Below are positions 35,070 through 43,715 of a stretch of DNA of 50,253 nt, piece by piece; the stretch's first letter is position 1; every line of letters begins with the position of its first letter. The stretch is taken from the NCBI GenBank assembly GCA_000432915.1, contig HF995195.1:1-50253 (forward strand), written 5' to 3'. The notes beneath the pieces were generated by a model. It did no database searches. It worked only from the letters and a program-made list of their open reading frames with translations, and was not told the origin of the DNA. Source of the stretch: Firmicutes bacterium CAG:194. GTDB taxonomy: Bacteria > Bacillota > Clostridia > Lachnospirales > Lachnospiraceae. Both the position numbers and the translations under genes were made by a program.

Positions 35070-35600
35070 ATGGCTGTTGTTGTACTAGATGCCGGGCACG
35101 GCGGAAGTGACCTCGGTGCCACTTATCAGGGAAGGCAGGAAAAGGATGACACACTGGCACTGACGCTCGCAGTCGGCAGACTGCTTGCCGAAGACCCGGA
35201 CATCGATGTCGTCTATACCCGGGAAACAGATGTGTATGATACACCGCTTGTCAAAGCCCGGAAAGCAAATGCGGCAAATGCAGACTATTTTGTCTCCATC
35301 CACCGCAATTCCACACCTGTTCCAAGCACCTACTCAGGTGTGGAAACACTCGTCTACAGTAAGGGAACCCTTGCAGAAACGCTTGCACGCAATATTGCCT
35401 CTGCACTTTCCGCGATCGGTTTTGCGGATCTCGGTACAACGGAACGGAAAAATCTCACAGTTTTAAAGCGTACCAATATGCCCGCAGTCATTGTGGAAGT
35501 GGGGTATATCGATACACCAAAGGATAATGCCTTTCTGGATGAGAATTTCCTTGCAGTCGCACACGCGATCGCTGATGGGATCAAAAAGACGGTTCAGTAA
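35070..35600 (+). CDS. N-acetylmuramoyl-L-alanine amidase (Amidase_3)
   Basis: A 176-residue protein that is only an Amidase_3 domain, a zinc enzyme that cuts the amide between muramic acid and the stem peptide. Metal and catalytic sites are in VVLDAGHGGSDLGA (His), the E of LVYS, YFVSIHRN (His), and the Glu of MPAVIVEVGYIDTPKDN. There is no signal peptide, membrane helix or wall-binding domain visible, so the protein may act inside the cell or leave by another route. AAAGGAG precedes the ATG at a good distance. The 3' end overlaps the convergent phosphopantetheinyl transferase gene by 7 bp. Confidence 0.9.
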   Translation: MAVVVLDAGHGGSDLGATYQGRQEKDDTLALTLAVGRLLAEDPDIDVVYTRETDVYDTPLVKARKANAANADYFVSIHRNSTPVPSTYSGVETLVYSKGTLAETLARNIASALSAIGFADLGTTERKNLTVLKRTNMPAVIVEVGYIDTPKDNAFLDENFLAVAHAIADGIKKTVQ

Positions 35601-36226
35601 GCCACAGATACAACATAGGTATCGCTAATCCAGAAAGATCTTACTTCTCCCGGCAGATGATTTTGCAAAATACCGCTAAGCCCTTTACCTGTCAGCTTGG
35701 AAAGTGCTTCCTTCTGTGTCCAGATTTCCGTAAAGCATTTGTCGGATGTTCTTGCACGTCCGGCTTCTTCCGGTGTAAAGCAGCGCTTTATGACAGATTC
35801 CTTTCTTTGCCGGATGCATTCCACATCGATCCCGACCGGTATATCTGCCATGCAGCAGCAGACAAACGCGCCTGCATGGGAAAGACTAAAATGCAGCTGT
35901 CTTTCCTTCGGAAAAAAAGGCTTTCCATTGCCCTCTTCCGCTTCCACGGGGCATTCCCTGACCAGCCTCTCCGCCTCCTGTACGGAAGGTAATGGCAACC
36001 AAATAAGAGAGTCAGCTTCTGCCGGCTCTCTTATCATTTGTCTGTTCTTTTCATATGCATATGCCTGTGCAAGCAGAATGCCTGCTCTGATGCAGCGTAC
36101 TCTGTCCGGCAGATTTTTCAGTTTTTCCGCCTTCCTGCGCCGCCCGTCTGAGGAGATTCTCTCATATGAAGCAAGCATTTCCTCTGTCCATGCAACAGGC
36201 TCAGTCACATAAATCAAAACTTTCAT
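35594..36226 (-). CDS. 4'-phosphopantetheinyl transferase (Sfp type)
   Basis: A 210-residue enzyme of the Sfp family, which attaches the phosphopantetheine arm of CoA to carrier proteins (fatty acid, polyketide or peptide synthesis). The ACPS signatures are GIDVECIRQRKESVIKRCF, with the magnesium-binding Asp and Glu, and WTQKEALSKLTGKGL. The N-terminal half is Arg/Lys-rich and diverged. It starts 9 nt after aspS, so it is the last gene of the hisS operon. No synthase it would serve lies in the window. Confidence 0.88.
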   Translation of the reverse strand: MKVLIYVTEPVAWTEEMLASYERISSDGRRRKAEKLKNLPDRVRCIRAGILLAQAYAYEKNRQMIREPAEADSLIWLPLPSVQEAERLVRECPVEAEEGNGKPFFPKERQLHFSLSHAGAFVCCCMADIPVGIDVECIRQRKESVIKRCFTPEEAGRARTSDKCFTEIWTQKEALSKLTGKGLSGILQNHLPGEVRSFWISDTYVVSVAY

Positions 36227-36235
36227 ATCCGTTCC

Positions 36236-38059
36236 TTATGCCTGCTCCGGCTCTTCCCCTGCTTCTTTCTTCTGCTCCGGTTTTACAACCGCTAGGCAAA
36301 GCTCATCAAGCTGCTTCTGGTCTACGACATTCGGTGCTTCACTCATCAGACAGGAAGCATCCTTTACCTTCGGGAATGCCATCACTTCACGGATGCTGTC
36401 TGCCTTGACAAGCAGCATGACCATACGATCAAGACCGTATGCCAGTCCGGCGTGCGGCGGAACACCGTATTTGAATGCGCTTAACAGGAATCCGAAACGA
36501 TCCCACGCTTCTTCTTTCTTGATACCAATAACTTCAAACATCTTTTCCTGGATATCATCCTGGTGGATTCTGACGGAACCGCCGCCCAGCTCAACACCGT
36601 TTAATACGATATCATATGCTTTCGCACGGACACGTCCCGGATCGGAATCGATATACTGCCAGTCTTCTTCCATCGGCATTGTGAATGGATGATGCATGGC
36701 AACAAAACGATTTTCTTCCTCGCTCCACTCTAAAAGCGGGAATTCTGTTACCCAGAGGAAATTGAATTTATTTTCATCGATCAGTCCCATCTTGTGCCCC
36801 AGATCCAGACGCAGGGCACCGAGCACATTCCAGACGATCTTATTTTTATCTGCTGCAAACAACAGAAGATCTCCCGGTTCACCGTCCATTGCGCTGACCA
36901 GTGCTTTCAGTTCATCCTCTGTCATGAATTTTGCGAAAGAGGATTTATAGCTGCCATCCGGCAGTACAGCCAGATAAGCAAGACCCTTTGCACCATTTCC
37001 CTTTGCGTCATTGACAAGGGCATCGATCTTCTTACGAGGCATTTCAGCCTGTCCCTTTGCATTGATACCACGGACACTGCCGCCATCAGCCAGTGCCGAT
37101 GTAAATACGGAAAAGCCGCAGTCCTTTACAACATCGGATACATCTACAAGTTCCATACCGAAACGGGTATCCGGCTTATCAGAACCAAAACGATCCATCG
37201 CATCCTGCCATGTCATTCTTGGCAGCGGAAGCTGTACATCCAGTCCGATTGCTTCCTTGCAGACATGCTGGATCAGACGTTCATTGACCTCCATAACATC
37301 CTCTGCATCCACAAAAGAAAGCTCCATATCGATCTGTGTAAATTCCGGCTGACGGTCCGCACGCAGATCCTCATCACGGAAGCATTTTGCAATCTGGATA
37401 TATCTGTCGTATCCGGAGCACATCAGAAGCTGCTTAAACAGCTGTGGTGACTGTGGCAGTGCATAAAAGCTGCCAGGATGTATACGGCTCGGTACCAGAT
37501 AATCTCTTGCTCCTTCCGGTGTGGATTTATTTAAAATAGGTGTTTCAATCTCGATAAAGCCTTCCTTTGCCATGAAAGCACGTACTTCCGTACAGATCTT
37601 ACTGCGCAGGATCAGGTTTCTCTGCAGATCCGGTCTTCTCAGATCCAGATAACGGTATTTCAGACGGATCTCTTCCTTTGTCTTGCTGTTCTCTTCGATC
37701 GGGAACGGTGGTGTTTCTGATTCGGAAAGAATACGAACCTGCTCGGCGATCACTTCGATATCACCTGTTTTCAGGTTTTCATTCGTTGCGCCGGCTCTCT
37801 TTTCCACCTTGCCGACAACAGCAACAACATATTCACTTCTCAGCTTCATTGCCTTTTCAAAATTCTCACTGCCACATTTATCTTCTTCAAAGATCAACTG
37901 CAGGATACCGCTTCTGTCGCGCAGATCCACGAAAATAATGCCGCCTTTATTACGCTGTTTTGCAACCCAGCCCATGACAGTTACTGTCTCACCGATGTTT
38001 TTTGCTGTTACTTCGGTACATCTGTGGGTTCTTTTCAGCCCTTTCATTGATTCAGCCAT
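36236..38059 (-). CDS. aspS: Aspartyl-tRNA synthetase
   Basis: A 607-residue class II synthetase of the bacterial type. It has an N-terminal anticodon-binding OB domain (RDRSGILQLIFE), class II motif 2 (FRDEDLRADRQPEFTQIDMELSF), the bacterial GAD insertion (about 300-420), and motif 3 GLAYGLDRMVMLL. The Glu/Lys-rich tail is a minor feature. The typical length and the 17-nt gap after hisS show a conserved hisS-aspS pair. Confidence 0.97.
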   Translation of the reverse strand: MAESMKGLKRTHRCTEVTAKNIGETVTVMGWVAKQRNKGGIIFVDLRDRSGILQLIFEEDKCGSENFEKAMKLRSEYVVAVVGKVEKRAGATNENLKTGDIEVIAEQVRILSESETPPFPIEENSKTKEEIRLKYRYLDLRRPDLQRNLILRSKICTEVRAFMAKEGFIEIETPILNKSTPEGARDYLVPSRIHPGSFYALPQSPQLFKQLLMCSGYDRYIQIAKCFRDEDLRADRQPEFTQIDMELSFVDAEDVMEVNERLIQHVCKEAIGLDVQLPLPRMTWQDAMDRFGSDKPDTRFGMELVDVSDVVKDCGFSVFTSALADGGSVRGINAKGQAEMPRKKIDALVNDAKGNGAKGLAYLAVLPDGSYKSSFAKFMTEDELKALVSAMDGEPGDLLLFAADKNKIVWNVLGALRLDLGHKMGLIDENKFNFLWVTEFPLLEWSEEENRFVAMHHPFTMPMEEDWQYIDSDPGRVRAKAYDIVLNGVELGGGSVRIHQDDIQEKMFEVIGIKKEEAWDRFGFLLSAFKYGVPPHAGLAYGLDRMVMLLVKADSIREVMAFPKVKDASCLMSEAPNVVDQKQLDELCLAVVKPEQKKEAGEEPEQA

Positions 38060-38076
38060 TTTTCATTCTCCTCTTC

Positions 38077-39339
38077 CTAATTTTTAAGTGCTTCTTTATA
38101 GAAATCCCGGAATTCACAATAACCTTCCTTTGTCAGCTGTTCCTTCTGGAATTTTTTATTTTTGTTCATACGGACAACCAGTACCTGTCTGCCCTCGCTT
38201 CTAAGTTTCTGTGCCTCACCGATCACATCACAGAGGCGGTCAGCATCCATGCCCTTTTCTACTAAAAATGCGATCTTTTCCGCACTGCCAGGTACCTGAA
38301 AGCCCTGATCGAGCAGGATCGTGATGATTCGTTCAAATCCGATGGAGAAGCCGCACGCCGGTGTATCCTTTCCGGTAAATTTGCCAACCATCTTATCATA
38401 ACGTCCACCGCCTGCAACACTGCTACCAAAATCAGGCATTTCAATCTCAAAGATCGTACCGGTATAATAAGACATACCACGTACCAGTGTCGGATCGAAT
38501 ACAATCTCAAAATTACCGTCAACCGTTGCACCGACGCTTGTACGGATCTCGCTTAAGCTGTCTGCCACGCCTTCTTCCAGATAATCGCCAAGTTCTCCGG
38601 CAAGATAAGCGATCGCATCGTCCGCTGCCTGCATCCCTTCAAACAGTCTGCCGTACTTATCAACCATTTCCTGTGTAAAACCGCTTTCCAAAAGCTCTGC
38701 CTTCACGCCGTCAAGACCGATCTTGTCCATTTTATCCAGAATGATAAATACAAGATCATACTGCTCCTCCGGGAAACCGGAATAAGCAACCATAGCCTTT
38801 AAGATCCTTCTTTCGTTGATACGCACCTTGAAGTTGGAAAAGCCCAGCTTGCCAAGCGTTGTTGTTGTCGCAAGGATCAGCTCGATCTCTGCCAGATTGC
38901 TTGGCTCACCCAATATATCGATATCACACTGCATGAACTGACGGAAACGTCCCTTCTGCGGTCTGTCCGCTCTCCATACATTTCCCATCTGCAATGCTTT
39001 GAACGGATTTGGCAGTTCATTGGCATGATTTGCATAATAACGGGAAAGCGGAAGTGTCAGGTCATAACGGAGTCCGCTGTCAACCAGATCATTTTCTTCC
39101 TTTGCCGTTTCCAGATTCAGCTTTTCGCCGCGCTTTAAGATCTTGAAGATCAGCTTTTCATTTTCGCCGCCCTGCTTGGAGCAAAGATTGCCAATGCTCT
39201 CCACGCACGGTGTTTCGATCGGTGTAAAGCCGAATTTACGATAATTTTCTTTGATCACACCCATGACATAATCACGGATCTGCATTTCCTCCGGAAGAAT
39301 ATCCTTCATTCCGTTTACCGGTTTCTTATTCAGTGCCAT
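38077..39339 (-). CDS. hisS: Histidyl-tRNA synthetase
   Basis: A 420-residue class II synthetase. Motif 1 lies near FTPIETPCVESI, motif 2 is GNVWRADRPQKGRFRQFMQCDIDILG, and the histidine-specific loops are LVRGMSYYTGTIFEIEM and AGGGRYDKMV. The C-terminal anticodon-binding domain starts near residue 330. Promoter and upstream repeat region are at 39392-39488; no T-box leader is seen. Confidence 0.97.
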   Translation of the reverse strand: MALNKKPVNGMKDILPEEMQIRDYVMGVIKENYRKFGFTPIETPCVESIGNLCSKQGGENEKLIFKILKRGEKLNLETAKEENDLVDSGLRYDLTLPLSRYYANHANELPNPFKALQMGNVWRADRPQKGRFRQFMQCDIDILGEPSNLAEIELILATTTTLGKLGFSNFKVRINERRILKAMVAYSGFPEEQYDLVFIILDKMDKIGLDGVKAELLESGFTQEMVDKYGRLFEGMQAADDAIAYLAGELGDYLEEGVADSLSEIRTSVGATVDGNFEIVFDPTLVRGMSYYTGTIFEIEMPDFGSSVAGGGRYDKMVGKFTGKDTPACGFSIGFERIITILLDQGFQVPGSAEKIAFLVEKGMDADRLCDVIGEAQKLRSEGRQVLVVRMNKNKKFQKEQLTKEGYCEFRDFYKEALKN

Positions 39340-39391
39340 ATAAATTACCCTTTTCTTTCCTAATGATTACCTGATTGTTTCACATTGTCTG

Positions 39392-39420
39392 ATTTTACTA
39401 CTTTTTTCATCTGTTCTCAA
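39392..39420 (-). promoter_or_regulatory. Promoter of hisS-aspS
   Basis: TTGAGA (39420-39415) and TAAAAT (39397-39392) are spaced by exactly 17 bp, about 53 nt before the hisS start. The direct repeats at 39432-39488 begin 11 bp upstream of the -35. Confidence 0.65.
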
Positions 39421-39431
39421 GGGTTATTGGT

Positions 39432-39488
39432 ATCTTTTTATTGCTTTATCCGTGGATTATCATCTTTTTATCGCTTTATCCATGGATT
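39432..39488. repeat. Two 27-bp direct repeats upstream of the hisS promoter
   Basis: Copies at 39432-39458 and 39462-39488 (period 30 bp) agree at 25 of 27 positions. Each has the core GCTTTATCC(G/A)TGGATT, whose second copy contains the palindrome ATCCATGGAT. They lie just upstream of the hisS promoter, at about -50 to -110. They could be a regulator site or an upstream promoter element, or only an old duplication. Confidence 0.7.
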
Positions 39489-39582
39489 TATTACCTTTCT
39501 CTTACCTGGTTGCGCATAATAGGAAAACTATTTTCCAGTTATGCAATATTGCAATATAATGATACTTTTATCTCCGCTCCTC

Positions 39583-39611
39583 TTGACATGGTTTTTATTA
39601 CTACATATAAT
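39583..39611 (+). promoter_or_regulatory. Consensus promoter of degV
   Basis: TTGACA (39583-39588) and TATAAT (39606-39611) are both perfect and spaced by 17 bp, 79 nt before the degV start. This is the strongest promoter match in the window. An AGGTGA ribosome site lies before the ATG at 39691. Confidence 0.85.
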
Positions 39612-39690
39612 GTTGTAAACAATATGGCACGTCATGGTTTTCTCATTACATATCTATGGCAGAAAAATTTAAAAGGATACAGGTGACAAT

Positions 39691-40602
39691 ATGTTCCAGA
39701 TAGTGGTTGACTCTGCTGCCAATATTCCGGCAGAGCTTGTGAAAAAGTACCAGATTCAGGTGCTCTCTTTTGTAAATTATGTAGACGGTAAGGAGCTTGT
39801 CTGCTTCGATCCGTCCCTTTCTCCGGAGGAAGAACGGGAAAAAGGGAAAAAATATTATGACGCAATGCGTGCAGGCATGGATGTCAAAACCGGACTGATC
39901 TCCAGCGGAGATTTTGAGAACTGCTTCCGCAGCATTATGGAGCAAAATGAAGATGTGCTTTATTTTTCCCTCAGCAAAAATATCAGTGGTACCTTTAATT
40001 CCGCAAGACTTGCAGCCGAGACTTTAATGGAAAATCCGCCATGCGGCAGAAAGATCCGTATGATCGACTCCCTGAATGCCTCTCTGGCACAGGGAATTCT
40101 GGCAATCTACGCCAGTGAAATGCGCTCGCAGGGCATGGAAGTCGATGCAACTGCAGATCTATTGGAAACTTATCCGGCAAAAATGAACGGTGTTTTCACA
40201 GTCGGCGATCTGAAGTATCTGGCAAAAACAGGACGCCTTTCCGGCTCTGCTGCATTAGTCGGCAATCTTTTAAAGATCAAACCGATCCTGCGCGGCAATA
40301 AAGACGGTTATATCGTACAGTTCAAGAAATGCCGCGGCAGAAAAGCAGCCCTGAATACACTGATCAATCTGGTCTGCGATACGATCGTGGAACCGGAAAA
40401 ACAGATCATAGGAATCGCCCACGCCGATGCGTATGAAGATTCTCTGTATGTCATGGAGGAGATCCGGAAGCGTATCAAGGTGCGTGATTTTATCAATACC
40501 TCTTATGATTATTGTACAGGCAGCCATGTCGGCCCGGATACAATCGCCCTTTTCTACATGGCAAAGGATCGTGAGCTTGGCGTTACCACAGATACTGAAT
40601 AG
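39691..40602 (+). CDS. DegV family fatty-acid-binding protein
   Basis: A 303-residue cytoplasmic protein of the DegV (FakB-like) family, which holds a fatty acid for the FakA kinase in other Firmicutes. Family landmarks are IVVDSAANIPAEL at the start, TGLISSGDF, YFSLSKNISGTFNSA, MIDSLNASLAQG, LKYLAKTGRLSGSAALVGNLLKIKP, and TGSHVGPDTIALFY at the end. There is no fakA nearby, so the lipid role is inferred from the family. It has its own strong promoter and a bidirectional terminator. Its 3' end is duplicated in a 27-bp repeat. Confidence 0.92.
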   Translation: MFQIVVDSAANIPAELVKKYQIQVLSFVNYVDGKELVCFDPSLSPEEEREKGKKYYDAMRAGMDVKTGLISSGDFENCFRSIMEQNEDVLYFSLSKNISGTFNSARLAAETLMENPPCGRKIRMIDSLNASLAQGILAIYASEMRSQGMEVDATADLLETYPAKMNGVFTVGDLKYLAKTGRLSGSAALVGNLLKIKPILRGNKDGYIVQFKKCRGRKAALNTLINLVCDTIVEPEKQIIGIAHADAYEDSLYVMEEIRKRIKVRDFINTSYDYCTGSHVGPDTIALFYMAKDRELGVTTDTE

Positions 40603-40640
40603 GATTCTATCGAAACAGATACTGCATAGGATTCCATCGA
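40588..40640 (+). repeat. 27-bp tandem duplication spanning the degV stop codon
   Basis: A segment starting ACAGATACTG(A/C)ATAGGATT at 40588 is repeated at 40615, 27 bp later. The first copy carries the stop codon TAG (40600-40602) and the second an in-phase TAG. Loss of the first stop would add nine residues only. Confidence 0.8.
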
Positions 40641-40669
40641 TATAGATGCCAAATAAAAACAGTTCGTAA

Positions 40670-40698
40670 AAAAAGCTCCGCATACTGCGGAGCTTTTT
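40670..40698. terminator. Bidirectional terminator between degV and the Na/Pi cotransporter
   Basis: A 13-bp stem, AAAAAGCTCCGCA and its complement, has a 3-nt loop and A/T runs on both sides. It lies 67 nt after degV and just before the stop of the convergent cotransporter gene. Confidence 0.9.
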
Positions 40699-40706
40699 GC
40701 TGCCTA

Positions 40707-42512
40707 TCAGGCTTTTTCTTCTTTTTCTTTTTCGATCGTATATTTACCCGAATAATAATTCAGATCGGTCATTACCTGTAAATCCGGTGATTTACGGATA
40801 TCACGCAAGTATTCATGTGTATTGAAATCATCCGCTTCAAATTCGATCATTGCCACCGCAATATTGGAACAATGCGCTGCAATACGCTCTAAGTTGCTGA
40901 GCAGATCATTAAAGGCAAATCCGTTATTGATATCACAGTTTCCCTTCTGCAGGCGGATGATATGATTTTTCTTGATCTCACCGCAGAGCAGCCGGATCGT
41001 GATACGCAGCGGCTCTACTCTGTGTGCGGTTTCTATATCATCGTTTTCAAATGCATGAATAGTCAGCTCCATGATCTCCTTCACTGCTTCGATCAGCACC
41101 TCAGATTCCTTCTGCGCATCTGCAGAAAACTGAATATTCTTCTCACTGATCTCCTTTGCCACTCTGGAAATCCCACAGGCATGGTCGGCAATCCGCTCAA
41201 AATCACTGACCGTATGCAGGAACTTTGCACTCTGTCTGGTCTGCTGCTGGTTCTGCTCTGTCGCCGTGACACGCATCAGATAAGTTCCAAGCTTATCTTC
41301 ATATTTATCGATGATCTTTTCTTTATCCTGGATCTTATTATAGGCTTCTGTTGTATACTGCTCCATCAGATGCAGGGCACGCATGACGTTTTTCTGTGCA
41401 CCTGTTGCCATTCCGTTCATAACGGTATGCACCTGTGCAAGTGCAAGCTCCGGATTGCGCAGGAAACGTTCCTCGAGCAGGTCAAAATCTGCCTGATCTT
41501 CCATCTCGTCATCTGTCTCTTTGATCAGCCAGAATACCAGCTTGTTGATCTGTTTGATAAACGGTGCCAGAATCAGTATCGTCACAACACGGTATACCGT
41601 ATTTAAAAGCGCTATGGATACGGAAGTCATCTGCATGTCCATAAAAGCGAACTGTTTTCCACCTGTCAGGATTGCCTGCAGGGCATAAAAAACACTGCCA
41701 CAGATGATCATACCGAATAAATCATTGATCAGATAAACAAGTGCTGTTCTTTTACCGTTTTTATTGGAGCTGACACCGCTCATCAGAACCGGGCAGGAAG
41801 CACCGATACCAATACCCATGACGATCGGCAGTGCTGCTGAAAACGGCACATAACCGGACATAGCGATCGACTGCAGGATACCAACCGATGCGGATGCGCT
41901 CTGCAGGATTGCGGTAATGAGAATACCGACGAAAATACCAAGCGCCGGATTGGAGAACTTTGTCAGAAGTCCCGTAAACTGCGGAATACCCTGCAATGGC
42001 TCCATTGCTGTCTTCATGGCAGACATGCCCATCATCAGTATCGTAAATCCAAACAGGATATCCCCGATCGCACGATAAGAATCTTTTTTTGAAATACTCC
42101 TGACCAGCAGACCGAGAATTGCCATGATCGCAGCAATACTGGTGGAAGAAAGCAGGGATGCAATACCGCCTGCTCCCTGGATATCGGACAGACATAAGAT
42201 CCATCCTGTGATACTCGTTCCGATATTGGCACCCATGATAATACTGATGCCCTGTATAACCTTCATCATACCGGAATTTACAAAGCCGACTACCATAACG
42301 GAAGTCGCAGAGGAAGACTGGATGATAGCTGTTACACCCGCGCCCAGTAAAATACCCTTTACCGGATTGCTGGTCAGCTTATAAAGAAGGGTTTCCAGCT
42401 TATTACCGGCCACCTTCTTGATTCCGTCTCCCATGACGCTCATGCCATATAAAAAGAGTGCAATGCCGCTCAAAAGTCCAAGCAGTAGCGTGATTATCTT
42501 CACCGTATCCAT
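40707..42512 (-). CDS. Na/Pi cotransporter family protein with PhoU-like tail
   Basis: A 601-residue membrane protein of the NptA/PNaS family, with about nine helices in two inverted repeats and a C-terminal PhoU-like helical domain (about 370-590). The paired transport motifs are GVTAIIQSSSATSVMVVGFVNSG and ITAILQSASASVGILQSIA. The family takes up phosphate with sodium; the PhoU tail may tie it to phosphate control. I chose ATG 42512, which has GAGGA 8 nt upstream, over a longer frame from 42599 with a charged start. Confidence 0.9.
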   Translation of the reverse strand: MDTVKIITLLLGLLSGIALFLYGMSVMGDGIKKVAGNKLETLLYKLTSNPVKGILLGAGVTAIIQSSSATSVMVVGFVNSGMMKVIQGISIIMGANIGTSITGWILCLSDIQGAGGIASLLSSTSIAAIMAILGLLVRSISKKDSYRAIGDILFGFTILMMGMSAMKTAMEPLQGIPQFTGLLTKFSNPALGIFVGILITAILQSASASVGILQSIAMSGYVPFSAALPIVMGIGIGASCPVLMSGVSSNKNGKRTALVYLINDLFGMIICGSVFYALQAILTGGKQFAFMDMQMTSVSIALLNTVYRVVTILILAPFIKQINKLVFWLIKETDDEMEDQADFDLLEERFLRNPELALAQVHTVMNGMATGAQKNVMRALHLMEQYTTEAYNKIQDKEKIIDKYEDKLGTYLMRVTATEQNQQQTRQSAKFLHTVSDFERIADHACGISRVAKEISEKNIQFSADAQKESEVLIEAVKEIMELTIHAFENDDIETAHRVEPLRITIRLLCGEIKKNHIIRLQKGNCDINNGFAFNDLLSNLERIAAHCSNIAVAMIEFEADDFNTHEYLRDIRKSPDLQVMTDLNYYSGKYTIEKEKEEKA

Positions 42513-42646
42513 AAATGAATCCTCGTTCCTCGCCCGTTTCCCACAGGCTTTTTTCTTACGCTCTATTTCTATTGTATTTTTGTATCGGCAAAGTGTCAAT
42601 TCATTTTTTTCAATTACAGCAATATTTCTCTGCTCATATCATGATC

Positions 42647-43492
42647 TCATCCCCGGAAATCAAATTGCTGTCCGACCTCGCTCTCTGCTTTTGTCAGCAC
42701 ATTTCTTTCCGCGAAATCATAAGCATATCCGGAAACAGCATCCACCAGATCTTCTATCGTATCCGCCTGAAATTCCAGATACTCCGGCTGCTGTTCTGCC
42801 TTCTCCGCCTTTTCCGTTTCTTCATCCTTTCGTTTTTCTATCCGCTCTTCCCGGGCTTCCTTTTCCGCCTTTTTCTTTTCCTTCGCTTTTTCTGCCTTTT
42901 TCGCTTCCTGTCTTTTCTGCAGTGCCTTAATCTGTGCAGTATTTGCCTTTTCGACTGTGGCAAAGAAAGAAGCTCTGCCATCCTCACCGATGCGCATGCC
43001 AAAGTTCTTGACCTTTGCACCGCTGCTTATCAGACTGTTTTTCGCATTCATCAGTTTGCTCTGGGACATGGCGATCAAGCCCTCATATTTCTTACGGAAA
43101 TTTTCATCCGTTGCCATTTTTTCCAGTTTTTCTTCATCGATCAGAACGACCGGTTTGCTGGCATTGCCATAAGCAGAGGCATTTGCTTCCACCTGCGCTT
43201 TCTTATCCTTGCTTACCAGAATGAAATCCATTCCGTGAAATTTGTTTTTCAGCTTGTCATAATAAGATTTCGCTTTGTCCGACAGTTCCACATTTCCGAC
43301 AACAGTTCCGTATCCCGCCTTTGTCGTTGGCGCAAGGGAACTTCCTTCAGAAACAGGCTTCCACTCGGACACTTTGACTTTGTCTGATTTAGAAGCCGTT
43401 TTTCCTGTCTCTTTCCGATTTTCAGTTTTTGCCTGTTGGGTATTCTGATAGACCTGATTTGCCTGTTGATAAGAAACTCCTGATATACTCAT
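42647..43492 (-). CDS. DUF6033 family protein (function unknown)
   Basis: A 281-residue, mostly helical, highly charged protein. The first 80 residues are polar and Gln/Ser/Thr-rich (YQQANQVYQNTQQ). A globular middle (about 70-190) holds VELSDKAKSYYDKL, GMDFILVSKDKKAQVEANA and FGMRIGEDGRASFFATVEKA. A Lys/Glu-rich coiled coil follows (about 195-240), then a short acidic end with FAERN. There is no signal peptide or membrane helix. I recognise the family from Lachnospiraceae, but no function is known. A GGAGG site lies 8 nt before the ATG. The next gene is the cotransporter, 134 nt on. Confidence 0.7.
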   Translation of the reverse strand: MSISGVSYQQANQVYQNTQQAKTENRKETGKTASKSDKVKVSEWKPVSEGSSLAPTTKAGYGTVVGNVELSDKAKSYYDKLKNKFHGMDFILVSKDKKAQVEANASAYGNASKPVVLIDEEKLEKMATDENFRKKYEGLIAMSQSKLMNAKNSLISSGAKVKNFGMRIGEDGRASFFATVEKANTAQIKALQKRQEAKKAEKAKEKKKAEKEAREERIEKRKDEETEKAEKAEQQPEYLEFQADTIEDLVDAVSGYAYDFAERNVLTKAESEVGQQFDFRG

Positions 43493-43520
43493 ATTTACTT
43501 CCTCCTTGAAGTTTATTCCG

Positions 43521-43538
43521 TCTCAAATCCTTTTGAGA
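43521..43538. other. Small palindrome in the DUF6033 leader
   Basis: TCTCAAA and TTTGAGA flank a 4-nt loop 29 nt before the DUF6033 start. TATATA-like -10 sequence lies just upstream (43547-43556). It may be an operator or leader hairpin. Confidence 0.4.
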
Positions 43539-43667
43539 ATCTTCTTATATAATGTATATCGGTTGTTTTTCCGGTTTCTGAAGAGGAAACACTTAATCTG
43601 CGATAACCGAAATTATAACTTACACCATGTTTTTTCTCATTCAATTTTGTATGGCAAAAATTTATTA

Positions 43668-43706
43668 AAATAAAAAGCAGGTAGTCAGCCATTGCAACCG
43701 ACTACC
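43668..43706 (-). terminator. Terminator after hemZ
   Basis: GGTAGTC and GACTACC form a stem with a 13-nt loop, followed on the minus strand by TGCTTTTTATTTT. It lies 10 nt after the hemZ stop and ends the relA operon. Confidence 0.8.
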
Positions 43707-43715
43707 CACTCACAA

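Noticed and set aside
39441..39686. An 81-codon plus-strand open frame before degV
   Set aside because: It starts inside the direct repeats, covers the degV promoter, and has no ribosome site. The repeated LYPWI is only the DNA repeat.
39340..39690. A T-box leader for hisS
   Set aside because: I see no T-box consensus or terminator/antiterminator pair before hisS; the promoter is only about 50 nt away from the start codon.
43540..43600. A flagellar sigma-28 promoter for the DUF6033 gene
   Set aside because: ACCGATAT resembles the -10, but no TAAA lies at the right distance.
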